Below, in pieces: positions 24,552-39,500 of a DNA stretch of 64,000 bases. The position numbers and the translations under genes were made by a program. Under the pieces are notes generated by a model, which saw nothing but the letters and a program-made list of their open reading frames with translations, was not told where the DNA came from and did not search any database. The stretch covers positions 9,884,645 to 9,948,644 of the forward strand of contig CM032813.1 in NCBI GenBank assembly GCA_019155185.1. Reading direction: 5' to 3'. Positions within the stretch are counted from its first letter, which is position 1; each line of letters begins with the position of its first letter. This DNA is from Beaufortia kweichowensis. Its lineage: Eukaryota; Chordata; Actinopteri; Cypriniformes; Gastromyzontidae.

Positions 24552-27500
24552 ATATTTATCACCATAAAAATACATTAACTTTTAAACTGCATTATGACTT
24601 AAACTCTTCTAAAAGTTGTTCAAATGTAAAATTATTTGTTGTCTTCGAAAGAAATCCTAATGTTTACCAAAAATAGTTTGCTATTTAAACCATTGAAAGA
24701 ATGTTTCTTAAAAAAATGAAAAGGTTGGCAGCAAGATATGAACTACTGGCCCAACCGGAGCAGCAAAAAACCTTTTTGTTGAGCGGAAATAAAAGGTGAA
24801 CTAGATGAACTTGGAACAACAATTATATCTAATCAAAATAAACCTCTTAAACTGTTCTTTAAGAAATGTCACAAACTAAAATAACCCACATACTCCACAG
24901 TCATTATTGGACTTATAAAGAGAAGTCTTTGTGATCTTTCGAACAATTGCATTTTACTATCTAACATCAATCATGACCTTATTCTGTTCACTGCACCTGT
25001 AAACACAGCCAACATGACAGTGTCTACACTGCAGGAGACGCTTCACTGATTATAATAAGAGTGTTCGAATCTTGTCACATCATATTTCCTGTAATGAAAA
25101 CTGCAGATGTACGACTACAAGCACAGACTAAACGTTAGCAGCTCGTTCCAGTCTACTACTTTATTCAGAAAACTGTTTCCAAAGTGCTAATATTTTGTAT
25201 AACAGCTCTGGCACTTCTCACGTTATGCCAGCTATACATGGCCATGTTTATGCAAGAGACATAATTTAATTATTATAACTAAATGAGTCGTTAAAGATAC
25301 ATTTTTCTTCTAAAAACTGCATTTGAATTAACATGGTTAAAAAACTTTTCCAACGTCCTCAACACACTTCTCACTACTTAACTGTTGATTTTTTAGCCAA
25401 TTCTGTTGCTGAAGTAAAAAAACAACAAAATATTGGCCATACATCTCTAAAAATTAGTAACTCTATATAAAAAAAATCAATTTTAGAAGTGTGTGTTAAT
25501 GCAATGAAAATTCACCCATGTCTTCACCCTAAATTTTGTTTATATGAACGAGAATTAGCAATTGACCTTACATTAAAATATTAATAGAGATAAAAATATT
25601 TATTAACTCAATGGAGTCATTTAGATTACTTTCGTGATGTATGTTTGTGCTTTTTGAAGTTTTGAGATAAATAAAATTAATCATTTGCGTTTAACCGAAG
25701 AAAATAACTTTTCCTCTAAGACGCCATTACTGCATCCAGACATTTTAATACAGTTTGTCTTTGATTTTTTCCTTTGTCTCTACTATTTTTATAAATATTT
25801 TACATGATAAATCTTAAATGCAAGATTGCCAAACTACCATAACTAAATTGTAATTAGCCTCTATGACACACATATCAGCATTATGATAGCCCTCGCTCAC
25901 CCCTCTCTCTAATTTATCACCATCAGCTCCTGAAAACTCCATGTCGCTCGAGCGCCATTACATCATATCCATCTACATCCTATATCCTGTGCCTGTAAAG
26001 CAGCTAATAAACCGTTTCAACGCTCAGCGTGACACAGACATACAATGAGACTGCAGGGAGTTTATGGGTTAACCCACCGAGGCAGAACCGACGATTGTGA
26101 AGTCTGAGCAAACACAAAAGAGATAAAGGGAACGCTAAGGGTCTAATTCCACACTGATAATGAGCCTCACGCTGACCAACATCCAGATTCATCACAGGGG
26201 TCCAAAACATATACCCGTTTACATGACACATTCAATCAAATGAGCCCAAACAGGTTCAGAATATCTATTATTCACTCACAGCCGTCTGAAACCTGATTCA
26301 TCATGATCGAGATATAGAGAATGAATAATGATTTTTCTTTTGACATGTCACACGCAGAAAAAAAATCCCATTTCGCATGACTGCACATACTAGCACAGGC
26401 TTTATCCTGTTCTGAACATACATTGTGTGGTATGGAAACGTGCTTCAGATCTACTGAAACTGAGATGTTCTGGTCCGGTGACATTTTTCATTCCGGCATG
26501 AGCTATAAAAACATCTCGGGTCATATATAACAAAACCAACACATTGTTTGGTAATATAAAATAACCAGTATGTCAATGTTTCACATGGGTAGACTCTCTG
26601 GCATCTATTAATAAGGTAAATCAAACTGTCAGCTGTCATAATAAAATGTAAGCAAGACTTCCTCATGCTTATTATGGCATCTTAAATATTATTTTACCCT
26701 TTGTTGTGTACCACTTCTATAAGCAGTTTTCAAGGTGACAAACTATTCCTAAGTATTGAGGAAAGACCCTGGATGAGCCTCATTACAAAACGGTTTCTGT
26801 GTTTGCCTTGATGATAACCAGAACTTCAAAATGAGATATAAAAGCAACTAGTTATAGACTATTTGTAGATTATCAGCACTGGCCAAATGGATGTAACAAT
26901 ATATATTGTGCCAGAATGTACTGTGACACAAAAAAGTTTGTGTTGTAGGGCTATGATAATGTTTTTACAATATGACGTCTTTAATCCTGTTGGTTAAGCT
27001 GCCAATGTGACCTGTGTTGACGTATAATGTACTGTTTTTTTTATTTTGTGCTTTTACTGCTTTATTAAGTTCATACGAATGCTTTTAAATTCTATCATGT
27101 CGAAATTTTGTTTGATTTTTCAGTGACAGACCTAATGTATTAATTTAAAGAAAGTTCACTTCTTATTTGTATTTCATTTTTAATTTTTGTTTAAAATCAT
27201 ATGGTGAAGCCAGTATCATGTATTGTTACACCTGTTACACTTGCCTACATAATACAGCAATATTTGGTGGAAAACCCCATATCGGTCAACCACGGTTTTC
27301 ATACTCATCTTTTTTGGGCTGCAGAAAAACATTTTCCAAAAAATGAAAGCAAAAGATCCTGCCCTGAATCTCAAACTGTGTTTCTCAGAACCGAAGGGAA
27401 GCTTTCGAGGAAGACAAGACAATCACGTAATCTCATCACCATATCTTCAGCGGTTCCCATGACGATAGCGTGTGCAAGGGTGAAAGCGTGGGCCTTAACA

Positions 27501-30500
27501 TACATGATGTTTCCTTCCTCACAGCAGCTAGACAAAAGCAGCACGTGCATAATTTAATACGAATGGGCCTTCAGTTTTCTTGAGGACATTGAGCACAGCT
27601 GATGTAATGATGATACACGGAGACAAATGAGAGGAGAAAGCAAAGTACTTACTTTAAACACAAAGTAAAAGAAGAAAACTGACTATGAAATACTGCTATT
27701 GCTTTTAAAGAATTAATATGATGAAAACAGCAAAAGCTTGACATGAGATTTACTTTAGTGAAGTCTTTTACTCCTTCATTCTAAGAACAGGATGTGAAGT
27801 CACATGTTCATACTTTAAACGTACAGCTTCAAAGGCAGCGATAGGATGCAACAAACCGCTTTGCCTATTTCACACTGTAGTAAAGACAAAGGAGAAATTA
27901 TTCAACAACGCAAGCAGCGGAAGTCTTCAAGACATTTTGCTGCTGCTGGGAGCGAGGGTGTATTTGGCATTCCTGCCAGCGACCTCAGAGAGAGCAACAC
28001 TAGAGCTATTGAAAGTGTAAACAGCAAAACGTTTCTTTAGTCAGGGATTGAACGTCATTCAGGGTTAAACAGTTTATTTTTCACTTTATAATTTCACTTT
28101 ATTCAGGCTTGTAATGTGCTGCTTTTTAAATAAATGGCATTGTTTGGAATGCAGTTGCACCACTGTGGAAATGGAAGACATTGCATTGTGTGTAGTCTGT
28201 TGTATACTACATATTTTTGCAAATGTGGTTGGTCTTCAGGCGACTCCCAGATGCTTACAAAAATTTGCATACTACAGTATATCTCCTGAGGCAACTACAG
28301 CTGTTGTGTTTCTCAAATGAACTTCTGTTCAGATCAGTTTTGCAACCATACTTGCAATACCTACTTGCAGTAATTCATTTTCATCTTGAGAATTTCGTAT
28401 ACAGGCTATAATTATGTATAAGAAAATAATTACATGTTGGCCTAAGTAACAATGCTTTATTATAACTGTGACACGCACACAGCTGTCATACAAAAAAAGT
28501 CAAGAATACAACATTAAAGCTCAAGCTGACCAGGGAAACTGATTGTGATTCACTTTGTAAGTGTGCAGGCGTTTAAAAATGTAATTGAATTGAAAATTAA
28601 AGTGACATGAAAATGGCATGAATGTAACAAATCGGCTTACTTGGTGATGTAGCAAACGGCTAAAAGTTTTTTAAATTTACAGAATTTAAATATAATTTTC
28701 AAATTCAAAAGTTTAAGACTTTTGAACCCTACTGTATCTTTATTCATTTGTGTTATTGGATATCATCAGAAGTCTATTTCTTCTTTCAGAAGTCACATTA
28801 TACTCCCATCACTAATCTGCTAGCCCTAAAAAAAAAAGCAACTGCAAAATGTCATTGGTCCGGTCTATAGCTGCATTTTGTTTAATTGTCGTCAGTGTTC
28901 CAGAATCTTCACGTGAATGCTGTTATTGTTCTTTAACTCCTCATGACCTCTGTCCACAATGGCATTCACAGAGTAATAAAAACAATGCTGACGATTTTCA
29001 GCCTTTACTACCAAACATCAAGCTGAGTTCAGTGTTCAGTTAAACAAAATAAATTCAGGGCACGGCTGCTATTGACCCATGATGTCCCACCAGTATTAAA
29101 GCAAGTGTCTTTGCTTGCTAAACAAACTGGTTGAACAAGTTGATTGTTAGTTTCTTGTAGGACATGGATGCGGTGAGTGGTGGGTATGCTGTGCCTTTGT
29201 GTTGCAACCTGTAAAGAATCCAGTCTTTGCAGTCGATGACAGTTGTATAAATGCACATTACACAAAAGATTTCACATGATTGACGTTGTAATACAACAAT
29301 CAGGTTTGCTTATTTTGTTTGCTTGTAGCTATGAGGGCGAACTGCCAACTTTATTATGGCTTTGGTAACAGCAGAATTGTTTGTTCGCCAAATGACACAA
29401 TGACCAACCATGGAATCGTGGCTCCAGGCCACAGCTTCAAGGTGTTCACGGTTTCCGAAGGCAGAAAAAAAGGAAGATTTCCGCAAAGTAAGACAGACTG
29501 AACGTCAGCTGGCCGGGATTCCCATATGGCACGCTCCCAAAGAGTGAAATCATTGCTTTTTGGCAGGTGCTCGAGGTAAACGGCAGCGTACCACAGAAAC
29601 GCTTTAATATGTGGCTTTTGGCAAAGGCGCAGTTGAACACGAGCCAAGCCACTCAACAGAGTCCTCCCAACCCTCAGTGTGCTATTCTGTCAGCAATGAA
29701 CTCGGGCTTTTTATAGACACATCTAATAATTTAATAGCAACGCATGCCACGGCACATTGCGATCAAATAAACTCTGGTTTTAATCCAACCATTCGTTTAT
29801 GCCGTGTTCATGCTGGCACGCAAACTATGTTCATGTATAAAAATAAATGCAAGAACAACATGTTTTATTTCCTCATAGATGCCTTGCATTTTCTTGTAAT
29901 GGGGTTTTGTGTTTCCCTGACGTACATTGTTGCCCAACAGCCCTGTGCTAAAACAGACATACAGCACTGAGATAGGCGCCTATAGATTAATCTAAAAACA
30001 GAGCAGTTCCCTGCTCAAATGTGACACTAGATATCTGATCCGACTCTATAGTAACACGCTGAGCAGAAACCTGTTTGGCCAGCTCAGAGCGGAGTTTGAC
30101 AACCTGTAAACCTGCAGGTATGATGGCTGATACGGTCGCTTCATTCTGATCACAACAGGTGTGACAGGATGCAGGGCTTCATGCCTCCACGTACCTCATC
30201 TTATCAGTTTGGAGCTCACATACCGTTTTATTACACAAACAAACAACCCTGGGTCTTCCCAAACGTGACTTATGCTAGTCACAATTTCGCATCTGCGACA
30301 GTGACAGATGCCATTTTTGTCCTTGTGTAATTTCTGTGCCACTAATGTAATGAAAATGTCTTTTTATATGTTTTCTTAAATTCTGCCTTTATATTCAAAG
30401 GAATATATAGCCCCTCCTCCCGCTCACGCCATTGGTTCTGTCAACGTTGCGCTGGTGGTTGACACACTCAAACAAACACAGTAACGTTTTAATAGCGCCA

Positions 30501-31976
30501 GCTGTTTGCATTTTCTAGAAAATTAACCCATGAACGACTTTGAAATACTCTTTGCAAAGCAAGCATGGATAGGAAAACATATTCACACCATTTTCACACC
30601 AAGTGGATCCAAGCAGTCAACCTGGTTTTTAATGGCCGAAACTGATACCAATAACGAGAGAAACAGGGTGTGGTTGTATACATATATATGGCTGAGAATT
30701 GACACGCACAGGGGATACTTCTATTAAAGGCAAATGACAATCTTAAAACGTCCGAATAGACAAATTTCCTGTTATTTTGACGCCCTGTTCAAATGGCAAG
30801 TATTAAAGTTCCTCTTCTGGTACAACACCCGTTTAACTGCGACTTTATCAAATATATATATATATCTTTATATGCAGCATGCAAATCTGCTTACAGGCTT
30901 GTGCCGATCACAGCTGTCTCTAGTGTAGCCACTTGATTACATTTGCTAATGTAGAACCACACCATCTAGCACAATGACAACAGAACCACATCAGAAATGC
31001 AAGCATGTCATCCGACTGCACTGTGAACATTTCCTGCAACAAAAAGCATGCCTGAAGGTATTAACTCTTGTTTATACTGGCTACTTGTTGTGCAGGCATC
31101 GTTTTGGGTCTTCACGATCTGTACTCTATCACTGAACACACTGTCGCTCGCTCGCTCGCTCTCTTTCTGGCCAAAGGGCATTTTAACATGAGGCCCCATA
31201 AACCAACATGGGAATTTTAATTGTGCCAAAATGCACATGACATCAGTAAAAAAAGCCACAGAATTTGTTATTCAAAGCAAACTATAGACACAGTGCATAA
31301 CAGACCATTTACTAACACGATTCAATACAGCTGGTTTATTAAAATCCATCCCTAAAACCAATGCTAGCGAGAACACAAACAACTGTAATCTGCACTAGTT
31401 CTTTAGTTATTTTTATTATATTGTTATCTTTAAGCACACAAATTTCTCATTTCACATTTATCTTTCCAGACTGAAAATCTGTGGATTACCTATTTGTGTA
31501 AAGACATACAGTGACTCATAAATAAAGAATTACACATGCTAATAGAAATGTAAATCATGCCTTTTAAAGACTCATTTCACTTTTAATAAACTGGTTTGTG
31601 GGGGAAAAAATCCCCCCAAGATATGTGGTAGATGAATCAAATACTTTTCCCAGCTGTTGCGCAAATACTGACGGCTGTTCTCAAGTCAGTACTCTGTTTT
31701 AACTGAGATGAAGCCACGTGTAATCAACATGTACAAATCTGCTCTTCTGTTTATGTGCAATAGAAATGTGTTTTGATTTAAAGAGCTTTTTTCGATTGAA
31801 GGGAATACAATCAAATCAGCCCTAACCCACATTTGAAACAGGGCTCTATAAAGAGGTTTGCTTTACCCATGGGAATCCTAAATCTATAGGGATCTGGAGC
31901 TTTCAGAGATGGCCATGACATAAAACACACTGCAAGCTCCAGAGCCATACATGATTGCCCACACTGATAAAGTCAA

Positions 31977-32190
31977 TGGGCAATTCCAGCATTGTGGATG
32001 TAATTTTTTTTAGTTAAAACTTGAAACATGAATTCTCATAGAGTGTATTTATTACTAATATAGTGAACCATCTGTTTATATTTTACTACTATATTTAATA
32101 TTTTACTTAGAGAGAGACCTCACATATTCAATTTGGTATTCAAACCACCAAATATTGACATCTGAGCTGTTTGGTAAATACTTAATTGTA
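31977..32190. repeat. Interspersed repeat, unnamed family, copy 2
   Basis: It shares GGGCAATTCCAGCATTGTGG, the block ACCATCTGTTTATA and AAACCACCAAATATTGACAT with 13983-14390, but is shorter, with an internal deletion. Confidence 0.6.
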
Positions 32191-32736
32191 AAAAATCATT
32201 GCACGGTTGACATAATTATATAAATATTTATATATTACGTAATATGTATAACGTAACTTATATGTCTAATTCATTTACTTCCACACAAATTTAAATGACA
32301 AAATCGATACATAATTTCCATACCCACAAAATCAGAGACAACCGACGCACATTTAAAAAAAATAATACAAATATAAAAATCTGCCAGCAAATATAACTAA
32401 CCTACCGAAACCACATCCAAGTTGATTTACTCCTCAGACAGTCTGGGGATTTTCACGCAATCATTTGCATATATAAATCGCGTGTCTGCTGGCAGTTTGT
32501 TCACTACTGTATGTTTTGTGCTGTGTGCACAAGTCTGCTGCCTGTTACAGTTCACAGACACACTGTAACCATCACAGCCAGAAAAAACATCATTACATGC
32601 CATTAAACACCAACTCACTCGACCCCCTAAAGCGTCGAGTTGTATTTCCCATCATACATCGGTTGTATCTCCCATCTAGATAACACAAACAGCAAACTGT
32701 GGAGAGAGACAGAAGAAAAAAACTCACTTCACTTAC

Positions 32737-32960
32737 CAGCGCAACTTCCGTTTAGTTTTTTTCTTGGGAAGCGGAAGGAACATTCCCGATTTCCCCGTAA
32801 AAACAACAAGCTCTGTGTCAATATTTGATTAAAAGTCTCGGATATATCAAAACGTACGTTAACCTGAAGGCCAATGTACTCTGTAACGCACCTCTCTCTT
32901 CCTCATTTGATTTCGATATAGAGGTTAATTTGGCTGTAACATCATATGTGCGTCTAATCT
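32737..32960 (-). promoter_or_regulatory. arid3a: Candidate non-coding first exon and promoter of arid3a
   Basis: On the minus strand, ...GGAAGTTGCGCTG is followed by GTAAGTG, a near-perfect donor (GT at 32735-32736). Upstream (32940-33000) the sequence becomes CpG-rich (GCGGTGCCCGCGGTCGTCG). No coding frame begins here, and the next minus-strand acceptor with an extended downstream frame is arid3a exon 2. I infer a non-coding exon 1; its left limit is the donor and its right limit (TSS) is a guess. Confidence 0.42.
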
Positions 32961-34548
32961 GAGGCGGTGCCCGCGGTCGTCGAGTTAAGCCATTGGTTGA
33001 CAAACAGCAATCAGATGCAAATTCCAAACCTCTGAATCAATGGGGCTGCCTTCCCCCACTCTATAGGAAACATCCACAAATGACTCGACACTAATGACAG
33101 TGAAAGGTCCCGGAGTTTAACCAACTCAAGTGACCTTTACACCAAATACAAGCGTTAGGGCCTTAATTGTTACCTGTGTATTAATGTTGATCGCTAAAAC
33201 TCCGAACTAAAGTAGACCGACCGTTTAGACCCCCGTCGTACGTCCTCTGCGTGAGCTATACGTACGTGCGCTATATGGTGCAATGTATACATTGAGCGAC
33301 GTTCCCTTGGCGTAAGCCCTTCCCATTTATCACAAGACAGTAATGTCTAGAATGGAGTTTCCACGCAAACATTATATACAGAGCTGTAATAGTTGGTAAT
33401 CATTGATAAACATGCAGAAGATATTACCGAATAAAGAATAAAATTCAGATCAGAGTAAAAAAGCATACGATAATTCACTTTAGTCAATGTTAGAAAGTAA
33501 TATTTGAACAGGTTTAAAATATTTATAAACGCTCCGAGACCATTAGTGTGTTTATCATGGGCAATAGCAAAGTTTACATGGACTAAAGATATAGTTCTGA
33601 TGAAACACCTATCCCTTTCCATGTACCATGTATATTTTTATATGATTAATTAGGTCTATTTATGTACGTGATATGATAACGCATGCTATAAATGTCATTT
33701 GGATCAAGTGCAGGCCGTTTCTCAGAAATGATGATGTGATGTTCAGGTTAAAATGCAGAAAACACTGGGCAGTCTTGGGTTTCCACCTACTGGACGGAGA
33801 AAGTGTTGCATTTTCTGGATACACAGCGACACTCTTACAAGCCCTTAAGAAAAATAACCATTTTTTTGGACTTATTTGTAGTAAAACCTAAAATTGTAAT
33901 TTTTTTACAGTCCCATATCAAATTTGAACCACGACATTTGCAGAAAAACCGTGGTTATACAAATGGTAAACAATCATACAAGAAACATGGTTTCTGCACT
34001 TAAAATAAAATCATAATTTATTTTCCTAAGGGAGTGTATTGCACTATAAAACATAACATCAAGCCAAGCAGTATTTATTTTTAATACACAGACATATCTT
34101 CAAACAAAACATTACAAGTTTGATATTATCTAATACAATAACATTTAAGGTGTGGCTTAAGTGCCTAAATACTTTGAAGGACAGCTGTATGCATCACTTA
34201 AAGGGCTGGAAGTATCAAACCCCATAATTATATTAATTTGATATTTTAAAGTAGGAAATAGCTAAAAAGCTATTTCAAATTAATGTATTAATAATATTTA
34301 CAAATATGTTTGTATTAATTGTTTCAGATCCTGATTAGTTTTATGACATTTAATGTGTTACAGGTTAAAAAGTGGTTTATAAAAAATGTACTAGCATGGT
34401 TTTTGGGATTATTACTAAGTACCAAAAAGACCCTGTAAAGTACCCCTTATACAAACATCAGCCATGGTTTTGTTATTTGTATTACACTTTTATATAACCA
34501 AAGCTTTACTACATGGGTAAACTATGGTTCCTGTAGCAAAAAATTTAC

Positions 34549-34630
34549 ATTTACATTTAGCTGACGCTTTTATCCAAAGCGACTTACAAATATTAGGAAA
34601 TATTAGGAAATTACAAATATTAGGAGACCA
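34549..34630 (-). repeat. L2-like LINE/SINE 3'-tail fragment
   Basis: It contains TTAGCTGACGCTTTTATCC and then AAAGCGACTTACAAATATTA, identical over that stretch to the 3' end of the LINE at 59859-61480. It continues with a small internal repeat (ATATTAGGAA twice). Confidence 0.7.
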
Positions 34631-36073
34631 TGTATATTGTTAAATTGTGGTTGCCATGGTTTATCTGTAGTAACCATTTTTTGGGTTTTGTTTGTATAAA
34701 ACCATCATTAAATAAATACCATGGTACTAGAATATAATAACTATTCTGTACTGTGATATTACAATCTGGTTCCATCACTGCACCATGGCACCGCTATTGA
34801 AATGATCCCCAATCCACACACAGTTTGCCCTTAAAATCTAACTGGACACCTAAGCCACACATTCATTTAAAATGTAAGAATATTATTGCATTTAAATATA
34901 TCAAACCAAAAAACAGGAGGACAAGCACATTTCTAAGCAAAATATTTTGAAAAACAAATGATGCCTTTCAAAGAAGAAACTTTTCCATAACAAACAAATG
35001 ATTTAAAAGAATTAGGTTATGTTATATATGCAGAATGTCTTTCTGAACAGTCTGTAGAAATCTGAAAAAAGGCATGACAGGCCTAAATGAATCCTTGTTT
35101 AACATTAAAATACATTTCTTAATACTATTTTTGTCAGATTTACATTATACTGCACATTTAGTATATTGTGCAGTTTATACTAATTATACTCTTTTTAAAG
35201 TACAGTTTAAACATTTAAGTACAATAATTAAAATGCATATGTGATCTACAAATATAACTGTCATGTCCTCATGATTCTTAAATAATCATTCTTAAAGTTT
35301 TTAACCTCCTCATTTGTAAGTTCAATTTATGACACTTTTCTCACTTAAATAGAATTAAAAACAGTAAACAACAACAAGCATTAACTTATTTATTTCCATG
35401 TTTAGGCCCACATAATGTGCATTCAATTCAGACTATAACCACACAATAACTATCACTTGTTTTTAAAGCATAATATCATATTAATTGCATTTGTCTTAGG
35501 TACAAATATCCACCACAGAAAAAAAAACATACAGTGAAGCTTGGTACATATATTCATGTTCTGAAGTATAATACCATTAAATCTAATTACTGGCACACAA
35601 ACATTTAAATTAATCTAAAAAAACACTTTCCTTAGAAATGTAAGACTCACCACTATGACAAAAAGATTTGTTGCCACGAATAATGTAAATGTTTAACGTC
35701 CACATTCATGAAGGTTGATGCCTGAGAATAAGCATTGTACACATAGACTTTGGTTAAAAACACCAATCCAAGAACTGCTCAAGTGTTTTAGGACTACTGA
35801 TGGTATAAAACATTTTTCCTAAACAATATGTAAACCATTACAGCCTTAACGTAAAGGCTCAATATATTAAATACGAAAACGAAAAGTCAACAAATATGGC
35901 ACATACAGATAAGGCATAATTGTAAGTGCATGTTTGTAGACATGAAAAGAAGTGCCTGAGAGGCAAAAACACAAATATTGGTTTACTACAATTCAAGTTC
36001 TGGTGCTGGGCACAAAAGCTGTCAGACAGGATTGGTGTATACAAATGGGTAGAAACACAAGTGAAATGCAAGT

Positions 36074-36115
36074 GAAATGGTAACGTTTTAGAAATGGTAA
36101 CGTTTTAGAAATGGT
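36074..36115. repeat. Short tandem repeat, 18-bp unit
   Basis: GAAATGGTAACGTTTTA occurs in two full copies plus a third partial copy (GAAATGG), spaced 18 bp. It lies in the presumed 3' UTR of r3hdm4. Confidence 0.7.
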
Positions 36116-36567
36116 GTGCAGTTTGTTCCTAAACTGGTTGCACAGATGTAAATAATCTTTATGTGTGCATATTTATATCATGCTCCCCTTAAATTGTAGA
36201 TTTAAGAAGCACCTAAAACTGGTTTCCATGTTAAAGCCCTAACATCAAAAATCATATTCTGCCTCTTAATCTTCTATATACAAAGACACCACTGATAGCA
36301 AAGTTAAAAACCTGTCTAGAATGTGAAAGAATTAGATCATTCATAACAACATCTACTAATTGGTGCTCCAAAAAAGGTGAATAAAAGAGACCATGCGACT
36401 GAGTACATAACTCTAGTTAGTCTCTCTAATGGAGAAAGGCCTCCTGGCCAGCTCCTATGACTTAGTTGTTGCTTCAGAATTCATGCTGGCGAAGAGATAG
36501 GCAGTGGTGCTGGTTCTAGCTGGATCAACAGCACCGGTACTGGGTTCTGGCCAGGATTTAAGGCGGT

Positions 36568-39500
36568 TCAGTTCAGCTGCTCCAGATAGACAGACAGCAA
36601 TGGCTCAGGAGGGAGGAAGGCTTCCTGCTTGTTGACCACCTTCGTTTGCCGAGCACCGTTCGAGTCAGAGCCTGCGGAAAATTAAGTAGGCAGGATAATT
36701 ATACGTAAATATAGATCTGCATACTCACAATCCTATCGACAAAAACCATAAGAAATTAATATTAGCGTTTCACTATATAGGATGTGATGTCACTTACTGG
36801 CTGAGGTCAGATCCATATATTGGCAGACAGCATGAAGCAGCAGTCGCTCATAACTGTAAAAACACAAAAAATCTGATTAATAAAAACACGGTTCTCTACT
36901 GGCACTTGCTTTTCATTTCTCCAGCAAGATCTTAAACATGCATGTAGAGTAATTAGTGATGGTCTGAATTAGTCTGCGGTTGTTAAATTTAAGGTTTGTG
37001 CACCTGCTGCCCAGTTTGGTTATGTAAATTGACTGTGGATGTGCCATGAAGAAACTTAGCAGGCCAGACTCCAGACCCTCCAACACCCCCTTAAACAGAG
37101 CAGATGGATGAGCAGACATCAGACAGAACAAAGGAATTTTAGCATAGGAGATGTAAGGGCAACGGAAAAAGATAAATGACAAGAAAAAAAAGAATCACCC
37201 TGGGAATCTGTCTGCGTTTCAGTGTCGTACGCAACCTTCGATCAATCCTCTGGAAACATTCCTGAGCGCTGAAGGCAGGATTTTCTGCTTAGAGAGAGAA
37301 GACAGATCAGATATATTGTCTAGTTTAAACGCAAAGAAATGAACAATATCACGGAACTATTTAATTTAAAGTGTGTAACTGTTTGATGGTAAAACACATT
37401 TATATTTCAGTTTGCAAGAGTGTAAATGATTTTGCACTTTTAATACATTGCCCTGTTGTTTGCTACGTAGCCCATCATGTCATCTAGATCAACCAATAGT
37501 ATGATTTTGGGGTGGGACTACCAGTTTGTCCAAACAAAAGGACTGTTTGTTGTCCCACATACTTGTCCGACCAACAATCTACACAAGCAAAGTCAAGTAA
37601 CACATTCACAAAGATGTTACAAGTAACTGCTCCTCCCTGAACAGTAAAAGTGAATGTGAGTTAGATTTCACTGAATCATTTCAGACCGTCTCTTTGGTCT
37701 TTATGGCTCTTGGTGGAGTGGGTCCTCTGGGCTTCTTCTTCGAGCAGAGCCAACAGTCGCTCCTGCTCTTCCCCAGAACGATTCATAAAATCACTCCAGT
37801 ACTGAGAGACATGGGACAACGGAGATTTGAAAATGTCAAAGTATGCGTAACTTTAAAGTATTTAATGGAACCTGCTTTACCTCCACGTAGTTTTCATTGG
37901 TGCAGGCTTCAGTGAAGACGGAGGGCGAGGCTGTTTCACACAACTCAGCATCTTCTTTAGAGCACTCGTCTCGTTCCAAAAGATTGTCCAGGAAACGAGC
38001 TATGCAGAAATGTGGTTCTTACAACTTGGAAACTTGCATGTATTAATAAAATATTATAATTCAACTTACACATTACAATGACTTTTTTGGTTTTAGAGCG
38101 ACTGGAACATTCTAAACATCCCATTTTGTGTTACATAAAAGTAGGTAATTTACACAACTGGGTAATTTATTATAAAATATGATTTAATATATGCAATATA
38201 TTAAATACTCACTGTTTTCCTGTCGTCTTTGACTCTTCCTGCCCTTAGCTTTCGGGGTCAGATCAGAGTTACGGATGGCCTGGTTTATAAAGAACTGCTT
38301 CTTTTTAGCTGGAGAAACACGTTTTGCGGGAGAACTGGGTAGAGATGAGCAGCGTGGCTCGATCAGGCTAAAAGAAAAATACGTTTCAGGTTTGTACTCT
38401 CGGGAGTCACAAAAATCCAGTCTAAAAATAAACGTACAGTAAACGTACTGTAAAGTACAGTTCTGAATGTGGGTTACATCAGCCAGGTACTGCAAATACT
38501 GCATATGAACATACTTCAGTCCAAAGTTTAAATATAAATTCTTCCAGAATGTATTTATTACCAATATATTGAATCTGTTTATATTTTACTAAACCCTTGT
38601 TGATAGAGACATAAAATATCAGGCAATGCATTTTTTATTCATTTTAAAAATGAAAAGACAAAAAATAATTTATATTATTTTGTAGGATTTCTGTGAATTA
38701 AAATGCACAAGACCCACAAAGAATGACTCCCTAAAGAACATAAAAGAGTTACTTTATTTTAATTTTTGTGTGTGCATGTATGAGAAATGTGGACTGTTAT
38801 GGTCATGAAAATAGCTTTACCTTACTATGCAAAATCATGCTTTAAACTTAAAGAAATGCATGAAAACTTTGAGAGAGATCTCACACGGGTAATTAAACCA
38901 CCAAATATTGACATGTGAGCTATTAATATGGTGAAAGTTTTTGGCATGGAATTGCATACATTCATATTTTTTTATGTGTAAAATGCAAAAACCCCAATCA
39001 TTATGTGTATGACTACATTTGTTCTGAGATACTAATAGTGAACCGAATATTCACGGTTGGTTTGTTGTTTAGTAGCTCATGTAGTAACACGAACTTGCTT
39101 TCAAATGTGACCCACTTACGAGTATTTATTTATAGTTCTGGCCTTTACCATAGGCAATAGGTCAGTTTATGAATAAATTTACTTTATTAAATATACATAG
39201 AGTTATTACAAACACATGAATGTTTTATGATTGATCTCTGCTTCTTGTTTATCAGGAAGCAGGTGCATTCGGTCACATACGGTAAGAAAAACATTGACCC
39301 AAACATTTAGAATATATACATTACTCGCATATAATTTAAACATGAGAAACACGGTTTCTGTTAAACCTGTATGATGTTTATTTACTAGTTAGAGTTTTTA
39401 ATCAATTATTTTCTTGCATTTAATTTATATACACTGACCTCCTGTCATGTCAGTTTAGACAAAGAACTAAGCGCTGTATTTACATGACATTAACAATCAT

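Larger units (their letters stand above)
23971..32736 (-). other. arid3a: Presumed arid3a intron 1 (8.8 kb), no coding content seen
   Basis: AT-rich DNA between the candidate non-coding first exon and exon 2. It holds a hAT-type MITE (24213-24551), a copy of an unnamed repeat (31977-32190) and a short (GCTC)n run near 31142. Short open frames occur on both strands but none resembles a known family or has consistent splice flanks. Regulatory elements are likely in an intron this size, but I cannot point to one. Confidence 0.5.
32961..36567. other. Intergenic DNA between arid3a and r3hdm4, including r3hdm4 3' UTR
   Basis: No coding exon is supported. Scattered CCATGGTTT/AAACCATGG motifs at 33830-34740 suggest old MITE remnants. 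A LINE/SINE tail fragment lies at 34549-34630 and a short tandem repeat at 36074-36115. No receptor-type gene corresponding to human KISS1R is visible. Confidence 0.5.

Noticed and set aside
31140..31165. (GCTC)n run as a structured or regulatory element
   Set aside because: Only about four units; too short to claim more than a simple repeat.
33347..33891. 91-aa minus-strand and 72-aa + strand open frames between arid3a and r3hdm4 as kiss1r or other receptor exons
   Set aside because: No receptor motifs (no DRY, no NPxxY), no consistent splice flanks, AT-rich composition.
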